A stretch of DNA of 64,000 nt, from the NCBI GenBank assembly GCA_029379385.1, contig CM055611.1, positions 8,804,001-8,868,000 on the forward strand, given 5' to 3'. The notes under the pieces are model-generated. The model searched no databases and was not told where the DNA came from. It saw only the letters and a program-made list of their open reading frames with translations. The position numbers and the translations under genes are program-made. Below, one piece after another: positions 20,383 to 35,300 of the stretch (its first letter is position 1; each line of letters starts with the position of its first letter). Source of the stretch: Quillaja saponaria. Taxonomy: Eukaryota > Streptophyta > Magnoliopsida > Fabales > Quillajaceae.

Positions 20383-23300
20383 CTACAAGAGAGGAACCAA
20401 CCAAAGTCATGCCTAAATGAAAACAAGGGGAAACTTGCACACAAACACACAATACATACGTTTAACTGTAAACACATGCAAGCTTGCTACAGCTGTGGAT
20501 TACAATAAAAATTTGCAGTACGTATGCCACTGGGGGTCTGGTAGCCAGTTGTAGTTTAAAATTTTTTGTTCTTTATTTGTTAACAGCTTCCAGTTACTTA
20601 AGTTTATACTTCCCAGCCCCACATAATTTCTTGGTGAAATAAAATTTAAGGTCACGGTTCTTGTGTATTGTGGGTCAGACCAAATTAGAAAGGGGAATCC
20701 TTTCTAGAACAAAAAGGAGTATTTGGTTTCATCTAGCTGTGAAATGAAGAAATATTCTTTGTATGTCTATTATACAAACCCTAGTAGTATCGCAAGACAA
20801 AAACCATTTGGTGGGTGTTATTCTCATATATTTTTCCTCCACCCTAATGCTATTTTCTTCCTGCATCATGTTTAAAATCTTCCAAAACCCGTACATCCAA
20901 CTCAAGTACCCAAAGCTAAGTTTAATTATCTCCCCCTTTTTTTTTTCAAACTTTATTTTCCTGCATTTTCTTTTTCTCTTGTTTCTCCAAACAACACACG
21001 GTTCTAAAACTATCAGCTTAATCCTAGCCATTTTGTATGGATGGTGGTTAGGCATTGAAGAGAGAAGAAAGAACAAACCATTGATGCCAATATCCGAGCT
21101 TTCAAATCAGAAAATATCTGCAGTTAAATGGAAACTGTCAGGCCAAGTTATTTAATTCAATAGAAAAAAAAAAAAAAAAAAAAAAAAGGAATAAAGTAAA
21201 CCAGGTATTAAATATCCTGCAAAGCTGTACACTGTCTGGCATCTCAATTCAGTCTTAAATCATAACATAGAAGGAGATAAAATGGAACAAAGAAAATGGG
21301 ATCCCACTAATCTAGACAGAACAATGCACTACAAATATCACTGCTGTTGAAAACAACCAGCGGCTAGATACAAAATGATATTTGGGGAAAGAAAAATATA
21401 TTAAGCCTGTAATCATATTGACAGATGGAATCAACTGGTGATTCATGAACTTCATTCTTCAAAGGCAAAGCACATTTTACTGGAGCCACAGCCAGTGTAC
21501 CATAGCTTGTAAATGTTTGGGAGGTTGTGAACTGCAAGAGCACGGGTTTAATTTTTGAAGTAAAATATGATTAGTTGTCCAGGTCACACAACTCCCCTAC
21601 CCTCAACTTTATTCCCAAATATCATGCATCTACCACCTTTCTGAGAGGAGAGGAGGGGCTGTAGAACTGCTTTTTCCTTAAGTAGCAAGGGGAAGATGAA
21701 AAGATGTGATAAGGTTTCCAAAAAAGGATATAAAGAAGAAAAATATATATAGATTTGTACAAATTTGAATCGTTTTAAGATTTATTGATTCATTCTTGCC
21801 AACAAAAATCAAATAAGAGAAACCAAGGATAGGTTGCGTACACAATTTCTGAAATTATCTTCTTTGTTATCCCAACTGCTTTATCTATTTTCTTTTTCAA
21901 TTAGGTGATAATGATGAAAAGTCGAAAACATGATACCTTAAGAAACCAAGAACAAATGGAAGGACAAAATCTCCATGAAACAAAAAGATTATATGTAAAA
22001 GAGATGTAATTAATATAAAAATGTAAGCTGTTTTCTTAGAAAATCAATACATAGAAGATACATATAAAATGTGCACATACAAAAATGAGTCCAGGAATGT
22101 TAACACAAAAGAGCAGTTTTATATGGTCTATTACCTGCTCATTAATGAGTATTAAGCTCAACATTGGTCTGCTAAGACTCCATTGGTTGCCACAGTCTTC
22201 AAATAGAATGATCTCAAAGAGGGTCTTTAATATCTTTGCAAGTAAAAGAGAAACCTTGAGTCAGTTAAACACCCCAAAAGTACCCAACCCTTTCCCCATG
22301 GGGAGAGAAAAGGGACACATATTGGCAATCAACAATTAGAAGCAAAAGACAAAAATACTTCACCTTCTTTCTGATAGTATTTGATGAAAAATGGGGATGG
22401 AATAGGATTAGGAACTAGTAGTTAGACTCCCAAAAAAGAAAAACAAAGATACTAACAGCAGTTCTTTTCTTCCATGGATAGGAGCTTCTCTTAGAATTGC
22501 AGCAAAATAATAGAATAAGTACAGCAAATCTTTCTTTGATGAGTAAATTTTATTTGAAAAGCAACAAATTGGTGCAACTAAATACACAGGAAGACAGTAA
22601 GTATACATAGAAATACAGAAAATAGGGGAGAAAAAGAAGTGGGGAAATGACAAACAATGACAAGTAAAATAAAAAATAAAAAAAAATCAAAACTTACACT
22701 CTTACCATCTCCATAAAGTTAATTAAAGAAGTCAAGCTTGCAAAAGTAGGGTACACAACCAATATACAGAGGTTTCAAAAAAATGAAAAAAAAGAGTAAC
22801 CGGCACCTCCAAAGGTACAATAATAAAGAACATTTGCAGGACACAATCCCATTGCTGTCACGTCATGGCACAAGTTGTGTCTTAATCACAATTTCATGGT
22901 AAATTGTCAAGAGTCCAGACAATATTTCATTTTAGCAATTGCATCTCCAAGATACAGTTTGTGCCACTGACAAACAATATTCATTGCATGCCAGCCATAA
23001 GAGTCCAACTGGCACAACGCAGCTCAACACACTTGTTTTACCAGAAACAGTTTGGAAGCAAAAGCAAAAAGTATGTTCAGGCTCAAACTGAATTGGCTAG
23101 TGTTTTGGGAGAAGGTCCATTATGGAGCTTCCTGGTCCAATGCAAACTTTGAAGCGGAGTCTTTTTGTCTCAAAACTGCCGCTTCCATTTTTTATTATTT
23201 CTGTCTCATTCCCTCTAGTATCAGATCCGTAACCCCAGTTCATGGTAACTATCGGCTCATCCCATCGTAACGTCTGTATCCCACTAGTTTGTGTTGCTGC

Positions 23301-26300
23301 TTTGGTAGGCTTTTTATTTTTGCTGCACATCCCACATGAAATACATGTCTTCCATGCATGAATTGCTAATTCTTGCCGGCAAATTGAGCCCATCAACAAT
23401 TTCAAACATATCCAATCTTATGTCCTTAATTGGATTTATATATGTATGAGGAGAAAAATAACATTATTTTGAGTATTCATAAGGACTCAACTGCTTGCCA
23501 TCAGGCAGTAAATAAGCATATCTTATATCCATCATTAGGATATATTTTGAAACAATCATAAATCTAAGCTTAATTAAAAAGAGGCCTTTTTCAGTAATTT
23601 ACACAACACACAGCATTTTACAATTGATCTGCAACACAATTTTAATCCCATAATACTTTCTTATTGACAATTGCCAAACATATTTACACCCAACAGCTCA
23701 TAGTACTTTCTGTAACAAACTTTTGACTCAGATTACTTTGCCAGCGCTAGGCCAAACTAGCCCCAAATCATGTCTTGAGGACACTACAAGTTCTGTACTT
23801 CTGTTATTACTTTTGGAAGGGTTTTACAATTTCTTTTCTGAAAGCCATACTCTTCTAGTTGTTCAGACTTCAGACTGTAAAAGTAGGCTGAGGTGAAAAC
23901 TAAGCAGGATACAATGTTCAGATAACCCTCATAACATTCGCAGAGGAGACTTCCACACCCTTAAACAACCTAGTAATACATTCTAACCAGGCGCTCACCA
24001 AAAAAACTATGCTGTGCAGCATTCAAGCTACAACACATCAATAATTACTCCCTTTTCTCAGACAAGACATTCTTCTGTAGAATTAGGAATCAATCCCACA
24101 AAGTGAAATAAAAATAAACAAAACAAAAAAATAGACACAATAGCAAAATGTTGATGCATATAATTGAAAATAACATCATTAGTTACAGAATTAGTTGCGA
24201 ATGTAACTAATGCATTAACAGTCCAACCCACTAGGAGCCATGCAGATACCATTAGCATTGCCATCAATGCCGATGGGTTAGTAATGAACAACTTGACAAG
24301 ATTACTAAATAGATATGGAGTGAGAGAAGCTTCTAGAAAGAATTGACCCACACCAAAATGTAATGACAACAAACAAGGTATATTTGATTATTTGATCCAA
24401 AACTCCAGATAAATTTAACTATTTTATTTTTATTTTATTTTTGTTCTGTTTTGTTTCATTTATAGCAATTACTTCTGATAGAAACATGATTTCTGCAAAG
24501 TAGAAGGAAATTAATAATCCCACAAGTATGAGGAAAAACAATGGATATCTTACTTCTGGAAACAGATTGGGGCACTCAGAAACATGATGAGCAAGATTGA
24601 TCGCTGCAGGTGAAGTGGGAGCCTCCCCCATAGTTATGTTGTTAAAATAGAATGCAGCCAAATTATCCACAGAAGATGCACACTGAGATGGGAAGTTCAA
24701 TGAGTTAGAGAAGGACAAATACAATCACAAAAAACAAACATATTACAGCAATAACATTCTTGAAACGAATTTATATTTGAAAAACTTGCTCAAGCAAGAT
24801 GCTTAATGTAATCCAGTCAGAAGAGATCTAACTAATGGAACTAGATAGATGCCCCCAGAGATAGCTGATGTGAAACATACCTGTGATGAGATATTTGTGT
24901 CCAAGCCTTTAAGGCCAGATTCAAGGGATCCAACTATATGCATAAAGGTGTTTGTGTCCAGGTTCAATATAAAAGTGATGTGGCTGTTGAACAGAACCTC
25001 CAACAATGCAAAATAAGCCCTTGTCAGCTGCAATTGAGAAGAAACAATGAGAAACTTCCCTGGAAGGTTAATTTGAGGTCAAACAAGCAAATATAGAAGG
25101 ATTAACATGCATCACCATATATGGTCCCACCAAGGATTCACAAGTACAGGTTAGCCATCACATTGCCAATGGGAATGCAAGACGATTTTAAGAGGAATGT
25201 GTCATATACCATACTTGTGCAATAGAAATGACATGTCATATGCATGCTCAAGCATACATGTTCCCTAGAATTGACTGATACCAATTAATGGCGAACCAAG
25301 GAAGAATAGGACTAGAAAGAATACAAAAAATAAACAAAAAGTAAGAGGAATAACCACCCAAATCAAATATCTCAGTAATATTGTAAAGTCAACACATTAA
25401 TTTAGTGAGAAATATCAGCATCTCTAGGCAATTGTAATGGTAGATTCTTTCATGCCTACAATTTTGGAGCTAATGTAGCATTCTACAAATACTGTAATAT
25501 GTATATTAGGAAAGTAAATGGAAGACCACAGCAGCTTAGATTTTACAGTTCTCCCATATGCATTGATATTGTATCAGAGCTTTTCTGATTTTTTGTTTTT
25601 TAATTCTTCTTACTTCTGCTCTCAAGGAGCCTTGGTTGTTGAAGATTGTGGGTACAAATCTTTTAGATTTGCCTATCTGGTCTTGTACGAGAAATTTTCA
25701 TATCTCTTCTGTGTGCTTTGCAGTCCTGTAAGTTTCAGCTACATCACCAAATTTCTTCTGCATTTTTTGTGTTGTTTCATCTGTGTGTTTTGTTTCTCCT
25801 CGATCTCTTCTTGGTGAACTTGGACACCCTCAAATTAAACCTACACCTCTTCATGCTGATAATACTGTATATCATGATAGAACGAAGCACATTGAGATTG
25901 ATTGTCATTTTATTAGGGAATCCTATATTTGGCGTGAAATTTCTCTTCCTCATGTCTCTTCCAATTTACAGCTTGCTAATATAATTACCAAATCTCTTCC
26001 TCACACTATCCATGACTTTCTCAGTCACAAATTGATGTTGTTAACTCCCCCAATATCAATTTGATGGTGGGTGTAAAGTCGACACATTATTAGGGAGAAA
26101 TATCAGCATCTCTAGTCAATTGTAACGGTAGATTCTTTTTAGGCATCATTTTAGCATATTAATTTAGGTAGAAAATCAGCATCTCTAGTCAATTATAAAG
26201 GTAGATTCTTTTTAGCCATCATGGCTACAATTGCGGAGCTAAAGCATTGTACAGATACTGTAATATGTATATAAGGAAAGTAAATGGAGATCACTAAGCT

Positions 26301-29300
26301 CAGATTTTACAGTTCCCCCATATGTATTGATAAATAAATGATCAAAACTGCCTCTTACATTTCATAATGGGTCTTTTTATATGCAAACCCTAATACAACC
26401 AAGACTTGAAATCCTGTAATTCATAAATAATCCCAGGTCCAGCTTCATCACACACCAGTCACAGTGCCGATCTTCCTTTTCATGGTGTCCCCAATTTCTC
26501 TTTTGGAAAAAAGTTTCCAATAAAACTCGAACTTCAAAGGAGTTCTCACTCCATGAGTAAGAGCATGATGGGTAGCATCGGAAGAGGAGGTGCTTGCCTT
26601 CCCCCCCACTAAACTAGAAAACAGAAAAAAGGATCTAAAAAATGAAAATTTATTAAGGACACTGCAGAGAAAATATAAAAGCTAGAGACAAAAAGAGAAT
26701 GGCCAAATCTCTTTCTGCTTTCCTATTTTGAGTTTGTGTTTCCAATTTTTTATTTTTATTTTTTACTTAGTAGTGGGAGGAAGGGATATATGGTCTTTTC
26801 TGTTTATTCCTATTGCTTTAATTTTAATTCATTAAAAGATATGATGTTGAGTTGAAAGGAGATATTGGTTTTTCTATTTGTCTAAAACTTATATAATCAC
26901 TTGCTTATATATTTTAGTTTAATTATACAGTTTACTCTTCAATTTAGGATGTGACAATTTTTTTTTATATATAGGATGTTACTTATGTATTTTATTGCAT
27001 TTCGAAAGACATGCTTATATTTTATAACAAGCATGTGTTCTTATTATATTAAATTATATTTTTTATAATTTTTTACATATAAAGAATATTTAATCAGGCG
27101 TATCCAGTACGCATCATACCCAAGATTCTTAGAATTTTCCGTATCCTCATATCTGACTGACTGTATCCCTTTTTCTACATACTTTCTCTCTCTTTTCTCT
27201 TCTCCCAATTCCGTCTTGCTTCTGTTCTGCATCATTTGAACTCTGTCAGTAGACACGCTAAAATACGTCAAAGTACCATGGTTGAAATGATGCAACTGGT
27301 GTGTCAGTGCTGAACACAAGGTAGACACCTGATGCAGCCTTCACGTGCTGCAGCATCACCAATTGCAACTCAATCTGTACATCAACAAGTTCATGTTGAG
27401 GTGATGATCCATGACAATAATTTTGGGGCTTTTCCATTATGTCTGGATTTGAACAGAAACAAGAGAGATCCGGTAGTGCCAGCCACCCGCACTCAGCAAA
27501 TTGTGACTTCCAGTTATGCTTAGCAGAATGCAAGCTATAGAAGAAGGAAAAGATGACTTGTCTGACTTGGAGTAGTATCAGTTACTAGTTATAATTGGTT
27601 GGTAGGTGTTGGTGTATATACTTTTGTATAGGGTATTTGTATCTTTCCTTTAGGAGTATATATATAGGTTGTAATTGTTTGAATCAATACAACATGAGAT
27701 TTTTCCTCCAAAACTCAACTTGGTATCAGCAGGAACAGTCCTCCACTGCCACTGCTGCCGTTGACCCGAGTTGACCACCGTTGACCGGCAACGAAACTCG
27801 AAACTTTTTGGACAGAAAATTTCGCAGTCCTCTGCTGACCAAAACCCCCAAACTTTTGTTTTGATCCATTACCATTTTGGACGTCAATTTTGCAATTTTC
27901 TGTTCGTACCCTAAGTCTTCCATTTTTTCTGAAATCCCTTGATCCCGGTTGTTTTCAGCAGGTTTCTGTCAATATTGGTCCTCCCTAGGCAGTGATTTGG
28001 AGGTTTGATTGTAACCCTAAGACTGATTTGGGAGAGGAAAGTGTTTTGGAGGCTGTTTGGCTACGATTTGAAGGCTGTCTGGCTGGCTGAGGCTATCTGG
28101 GCTGCGTTTTTGGAGGTGTTTGGCTGGAAATTGACACTCTAGAGGTTTTCTAGTTGTGGGTCAGTTCTGATTTGGATTGTTGTAGTTTTTTGGCTAAATG
28201 TTGGTGATCTAAAGTGTTTTATTGGTTCTTTGTTCAATCTATTTGGCTTTGGGCTGCTTCTTGTGATATTTTTGACTTCTTTTTACAGCTAACCAGTTAT
28301 TAGAAGTGATTATTGAGGGCCTATTTTAAGTTCATTCGAACTTGAGAATGTCAAATGTAACTTGTAATTCTCGGGACACTATAAATACTGGAAGTAAAGG
28401 TAACAAGGAGTTTAACAAGGTTCAGCCACTGGACAGTAGATTGGGAGGAAGTAGTGACAGGAATTGCACTCCTCTTAGGAAAGCAGAATTACAATATCTC
28501 AAGCACTTGTGACTAGACTAGATTACAATTCTCATATGGCATCTTCTGGTTTTGCTAATGCTCTCACTACACATTCATCTTTTGATTCAAGACCATGATC
28601 ATAGATCCAAGTGCTTTAGACCATATGACAGGTAACTCCAGTAGTTTTTCTTCATATTTTTCTTGCTCAAGTAAAGAAAAGGTTCGAGTAGCTGATTGTT
28701 CTTTGTCATCCATTTCAGGAAAAGGTTCCATTCGTTGTCCATTCTTCATGTTCTAAAGTTTTCCATGAATCTTTTATCTATTAGTAATATTGCTAAAGAC
28801 TTAAATTGTATTGTATCCTTTGATTCGTCTTCTTGTATCTTTCAGGAACTGAGAACAAGAAAAATAATTTGGCTATTGTAAAGAGCAGGATGGGTTGTAT
28901 TTGTTAGAATATGGTCTAGGGATCTTGTCTAAAGCTGATATTTGTGGTCAAGCTCTTCAAAGTAGTTCTATAACTTCTTCTCAGTAGGAGTTGGTTCAGT
29001 GACATCGTCGCTTAAGACATCCATCCTTTTTGGTTTTAGGAAATATGTTTTCTAAGTTACTCAAGCAGTGTACTCTAAGCAATTTGACTTGTGATGCTTG
29101 CGATTTTGTGAAACATACACACTCCTCTTCTCCTCCAATAAACATTAAGAGCCCTTCTCCTTTTGTGCTTACACATTCTAATGTATGGGGCCCTAGTCGG
29201 GTTTCCTCATTATCTGGTTATAAGTGGTTTGTTACTTTCATTGATTGTTAGGTGTATCTTATGCGTGCAAAGAATAAAGTGTTTCAATGTTTTGAGATGT

Positions 29301-32300
29301 TTCACAAGATGATTTACATTCAATTTGATGCTAAAGTAAAAGTTTTAAGAAGTAATAATGGTACTAAGTATACTGAGGGGTCCTTCCAAAACTATCTTTG
29401 TGATTATGGTATAATTCATCAAACTAGTTGGGTTAATACTCCTGCTCAAAAAGGTATTGCAGAACAAAAAAAATCGACATCTATTAGTGGTAGCAAGTTC
29501 GTTGATGTTCACTATGAATGTTCCAAAAATTTATTGGGGAGATGCAGTTCTCTTAGCAGCTTATCTTATCAATCGGATGCCATTACAAGCTCTCAATTTT
29601 AAGACTCTTGTGGATCTTCATCTTGGTAATTGTTCATTCATTTTTCCTCTTAAAGTGTTCGGGGTGTGTCAGCTTTATGCATGAGCATAGAAAGGAACAT
29701 TAGCAAACTTGATTGGCGAGCTTTAAAATGTATCTTTATTAGGTACTCTGCAACTCAAAAAGGGTACAAATGCTACCACCCACCTACTAGGAAGACTTAT
29801 GTCAGTATGGATGTCACTTTTCAAGAATCTGATGCCTATTTCTCTTCGCCATCTCTTTAGAGGGAGAGCAATTGTGAAGAAGAGTTCACTCATCGAGGTT
29901 AAGGGGAGTGGATATCATCTTCGGAGTTGACTTATGGAAGATAGGGGGCGAGAATATCATTTGTGGAGGAAGGTAACATGTAGAAGGAAAATGAAGATAT
30001 TATAAATAAGGAAAGTGTACTGGAGGTTGAGAAAGGGAATGATGGTAAAAAGGGTGAAACTCTGAATGGCAGTAAGGGTCTTATGAGATTGGCAAATGAT
30101 GATTTGCTTACATACAGTAGCAAAAAACATAAAGTTACAACCTGAGAAGCACCGATACGGATACGAGTATTGAATACGATATGTATCCGATACAGGGATA
30201 CATTAAATTCTAAAAATGTAAGATACAATACTTCTAGGATACGTTAAATTAAATTATTTAAAAAATATTTATTAAATATTAAAATTATAAATAAGTTAAA
30301 AATAATAATAATAGCAAAATTGTTGAGTATCAAAATTATTTATTTCAAACTAATCATAGTCTTAAATTTAAAAAATGAAAGATAAATTACAAGATGTAGG
30401 TTATTGGGTCCAAGCCCATGTGTTTTTTCTTTACCCAACAAATCAGACATGGTTATTATTACTAGTCAAAGTGCAAAAGACGTTTTGACTTCCTCTAGCT
30501 CTTTCTTCGAAAATCAAACACAGACCTTGCTTCCTCTTACTCTGAACGCTTCAACTCCACCGCTACAAATCTCCATTGATCATCCTCCCTCCTTTCTTTT
30601 TCTTCTCTACCGCTGCTGTGATGCTTTCCAGTCAATCCTAACAACCAACCCAAATTGCATAAAAGGCTGCAGATAGTAGCAACCACAGTCTCAGGCATAT
30701 CCAATGGACCTGTTAACTGACGTCTCTGATTTACATGTCTTCAAGCCGTATCTGCAATGATGTAGCTGTATTCAAGCCGAATCTGAGCCATATCGAATAT
30801 TAAAAAGTTTAAAAATTAAATTTTTATTTTCTGGTACGTATAGAATACATATCGGGGAGTATCCCAACCATATCCGTATCATATGCGTATCTGACACCGG
30901 TACAAATGAGATATTCACGTATTGGTGCTTCAGAGGTTACAACCATCGAAAATGCTTTACCTAGCCAAAAGTCAATCCTGAACTCAGTTCCACAGTCAGC
31001 ACAAGCTCCTTTGAATTGTAAGTCTTCAGATCCTACTCCTTCTTCAAATTTACTTTGTGATACTCTTATTATTGATGATATTAATCTCCTTATTGCAACT
31101 AGAAAAGGAGTCAGGACATATACTTATCATCCCATCTCTAATTATGTCTCATATAATTCATTGTCTCCATCCTATAGAGCTTTCTTGTCTTTTTTGTCCT
31201 TTGTATCTATTTCACAAGGTTGGAAGGAAGCACTTGCTGAACCTAAATGGAATGATGCTATGGTTGAGGAAATGAAAGCATTGTCCAAAAATGATGCTTG
31301 GGAACTTACTAGTCTTCCTCGAGAAAAACAGACAGTTGGTTGTAAATAGGTCTTTACCATTAAGAGGAAAGCTAATAGAACAATTAAGAGATACAAAGCG
31401 AGACTTGTTACAAAAGGATTCACTCAAACTTATAGGGTGGATTATCAAGAAACTTTTGCTCCAGTTGCCAAGATGAACTCTATCAGAGTTCTTATCTCTT
31501 GTGCAGTGAATCTTGGTTAGGATTTGCAACAACTGGATGTGAATAATTCTTTTTTGCATGGAGATCTTACAAAGGAAGTTTATATGAAAATTCCTCCAGG
31601 GTTCTCTTGTCAAAAGACTGAAGGGAAGGTATGCAAATTGAGGAAGTCCCTGTATGGTCTCAAACAGTCTCCTAGAGCATGGTTCGATAGATTTAGCAAG
31701 GCAATGTTATCTTTAGGGTATCAACAGAGTAATGTTGATCACACTATGTTTATTAAACATTGTCAATAGGAAGATTACTATTCTTATTGTTTATGTTGAT
31801 GATATAATTATGATAGGAGATAATCCTGCAGAAGTGTCCAGATTAAAAAGTCACCTTGCTAGAGAGTTTGAGATAAAAGACTTGAGAACACTCTAGTACT
31901 TTCTAGGAATTGAAGTAGCTCAATCTGAAAAGGGTATTTTCTTATCCCAAATGAAATATGTTCTTGACCTTCTAGAGGAGATCGGTATGCTTAGATGTAG
32001 GCTTGCTGATACACCTATAGAAGCTAATCTCAAGTTGCAGAATGGTGATGGAGAACATGTTGATAAGGAGAGTTACCAGAGATTGGTTGGAAAGTTGATT
32101 TATTTATATCACACCCAGCTAGACATAGCTTATGCTGTCAGTATGGTGAGTTAATTTATGCATGATCCGCATTCCACTCACTTAGATGCAGTTCATCGTA
32201 TTCTGAGATACTTAAAATCTGTCCCTGGAAAAAGACTTTTGTTTGAGAATCATGGAAGTAGTGTTATCAAAGGCTCTAGGCGCACCCAGGCGCCAAAGGT

Positions 32301-35300
32301 CCCTGGAGCCTAGGCACACGCCTTAGCAAAGTTAGGCGCACATCTAATGGAAAAAATCTACATACAATTATTCCAAGCTTACAACAAGTAAAAATTAATA
32401 CCATTAAGTTATGACATAGAAAACTGTTTTTAGAGGCAAGAATTCTAGCATGTAGAAAGTAAAGGTTAATAAAAAACGATCTAGGTAAAGTAAATATGTC
32501 AAGCCAGAAGTCAACTAAGCTAACAAGCAAAAATTGAATTTATGCTTCCTCTTTCTTAAACAGGACAGAGATAGCTAAGGTTTACTGCTGAGTATCTTAT
32601 GTTTTTCAGGTACAAAACAAGGAAAAGATAGTTAAGGTTTAAGCCACCCAAAAGCTCTGCTTTTTGTATACAATAGCAGAGATTAGACTAAGCAAGGATT
32701 AGTATAAGCAGAAGATGTAGAAGACTTATAAAGTAATTATAAAATTATAAAACATGATAGATAATAGACAGTCTTACACTGAAAATATGTTCTGCATTTT
32801 GACCAGGTAACAAGGAAACTCAATACTTCGTAGGCTATTTGGAATCAAGATTTTGATTCAGTTGTTGTGTTAGGATGTTTCTTAATGTTTTAGGGACTTT
32901 TCAGGTTTCTATTAGGACTCTTCTTAATGTTTGACTTTTCATATTTATGATGAAACTGAAAAACTGAAGATTTTTCTTCAAAAAGAAAAAACTGAAAAGG
33001 CTTTTTCAAAAAAAAAAAAAAAAAAACTTGTAATGCCTTTTGTGTGCCTTGAGTGTGTCTCATGGCACCTCAAAACATGGAAAAGGCACGCGCCTAGTGA
33101 GCTTAGGCAGCGCCCGCCTTTAGAGGTGCAAAGGCGAGGGGCCTGCGCCTTGCGCCTTTAATAACACTGCACGGAAGCTTAAAGTTTGAAGCATATACCG
33201 ATGCAGATTGGGCTGGGTCACTCGAAGATCCACCTCGGGATATTGCACATTTGTTGGTGAAAATCTAGTTTCATGGAGAAGTAGTAAGCAGACTGTAGTT
33301 GCTAGATCAAGTGCAGAAGCAGAGTATAGAGCAATGGCACATGGAATTTGTGAGTTGCTATGGCTAAAAAAACTAATGCAAGATCTTAGGCTAGCTTGGG
33401 AAAGATCTCTTATATTGTACTGTGATAACACCGCTGCTATTAACATAGCTCACAATCCAATACAACATGACAGGACAAAACACAGTGAGATTGATAGACA
33501 CTTCATTAAGGAAAAGCTAGATACAAGATTAATTTGTATACCTTTTGTAAGATCTGAGAATCAGCTTGCTGATATCTTTACTAAAGGTCTTGGTAATTGT
33601 GATTTTCATCCTAATGTTTGCAAGATGGGCATGAAAGATATATTTGCTCTATCTTGAGGGGGAGTGTTGGTATATATACTTTTGTGTAGGGTATTTGTGT
33701 CTTTCCTTTAGGAGTATATATATAGGTTGTAATTATTTGAATCAATACAAAATGAGATTTTCTTCTCCAAAACTCAATTGTAGGCTTAGGTGTCAAAGAG
33801 TCTTTCTTGCATATCCCCTGGCCTATTACTTTGTTAGTTGGTCCTAATGGGTTTCATCCACTATAGCTGCTAATTCTTTCTCGAGTTTGAGTGTTGGGAT
33901 CCAAACTACTATCTCTTCCCAAATTATGACTCAAAAACTAAACCATTTAGTACTATCCAATTACAATTATTACTATTTACTATCAGAAGCCTCAATATGT
34001 TCACAAGTATTTTTTATAAAAAAAAAAAATTAATAATTGATACTTATTATCAAAAATTAAAATATCTAAAAACAAAAATAAGAGAAAAAAAAATTAAAGA
34101 AGTGTAGTACATCAGGGAGGACAAAAAGTCCTTCAAAGAAGAACATAAATAAAAAAAAGAAAATACATGCTTCAAAAAAGAGTCCGCAGGCACGTTGCAT
34201 ATCCTATACTGACACACCCCAGAAAGCTCTCAAAACAGAGCACCATACAGAAGCAAGGACAACAATCTCATCCAAAATTAGATGCCATGAGAGATGATGT
34301 CACGAAAAAATCTCGCACTACGATCCAACCATACACTCCAAATGATTGCAAAGATAGCATAACTCCATAAATACCCCTTAACATCTTCATTTCCTCCAAA
34401 ACTCTATGCCCATGTCTATCCATATGTATGTTCTCTTGATGTACATCTGTGTCCAAATTTTGGACCCTTTGTAGCCAGTCCCCCAATTCTACTTATCTTA
34501 AAAATGACTAGTCTAATACCTAGATTCAGATAGGAGTCAAACACCAAAACTAGAGTCTAAGCAACATACAGTTGGACAAAAAGGAAACATTTTCATGGAA
34601 TACATTGAATTTTTTTATCCTTGCCCAATTTAATTCTTTGACAGAAATTGAATCACCACCAAAGCACCTCAAAGTAAAATATATAGATATATTCATAGCA
34701 ACCAAGATATTCCAACAAAAAAGTTTGCATACCTTCCTATATGCCAATATATCAGACAAAGGAATAGAAAGTGTCATTTTTAGAGCAGCATCAAGTGCAT
34801 CTGAAAGAGCTCTGTCACCATATAGTTCGAACACGCCAAAGTTGACATAATTTCCTGCAAGGGCTGTCATTTGGTGGCACATACTAAAATTAGCTCAAGA
34901 ATACTGATTTTATGGAATGTTATTAGTTAAGTCACTATAAATTTGAAGAGAAAATGGATGACAAGTCACCATTAATGACAACACTATAGCTTTTTAGATT
35001 GGAGTTATAAAACCCAAAGTCCCCAATGGCAATAACAAAATTTACCATTAAGTAGCCAAAGTAGGAAAAGAAAAACGTGTACAATAAAAGGTTGAGCCTA
35101 CCATACTTGTTGGGGGTCAGAATAAAATGTTGATTTTGTCATTCCTCACAATTCAATAACTTTAGTGTAGAAATAGGATTTCAGGAAGAATCATTTTTAC
35201 TCCAATGATAAGACATGACTGGACCAGGTCCAACATCTTCTCTTATAATGTGGTTCAAGAACTTGATGATTCTATTGCATTTAAAAACTGAGATCAAGTT

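Larger units (their letters stand above)
27607..33779 (+). mobile_element. Copia element, copy 1, carrying two nested DNA transposons
   Basis: LTRs 27607-27720 and 33665-33779 are flanked by an exact 5-bp target duplication GTAGG (27602-27606, 33780-33784). The primer site TGGTATCAGC lies at 27721. It runs antisense to the exportin-7 gene, inside one intron. Its coding region has many stops, and two DNA elements (30143-30935 and 32259-33169) interrupt it. Without them it would be about 4.5 kb, a usual Copia size. Confidence 0.92.

Noticed and set aside
20763..21155. 130-codon plus-strand frame
   Set aside because: It runs antisense over the 13-codon exportin exon and intron; the minus-strand exon explains the conservation.
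23097..23405. 102-codon minus-strand frame with several cysteines
   Set aside because: Intronic, no recognisable domain, and overlapped by equally long frames on the other strand.
24058..24372. 104-codon hydrophobic minus-strand frame
   Set aside because: Inside an exportin-7 intron, no start context, no known family; likely chance in AT-rich DNA.
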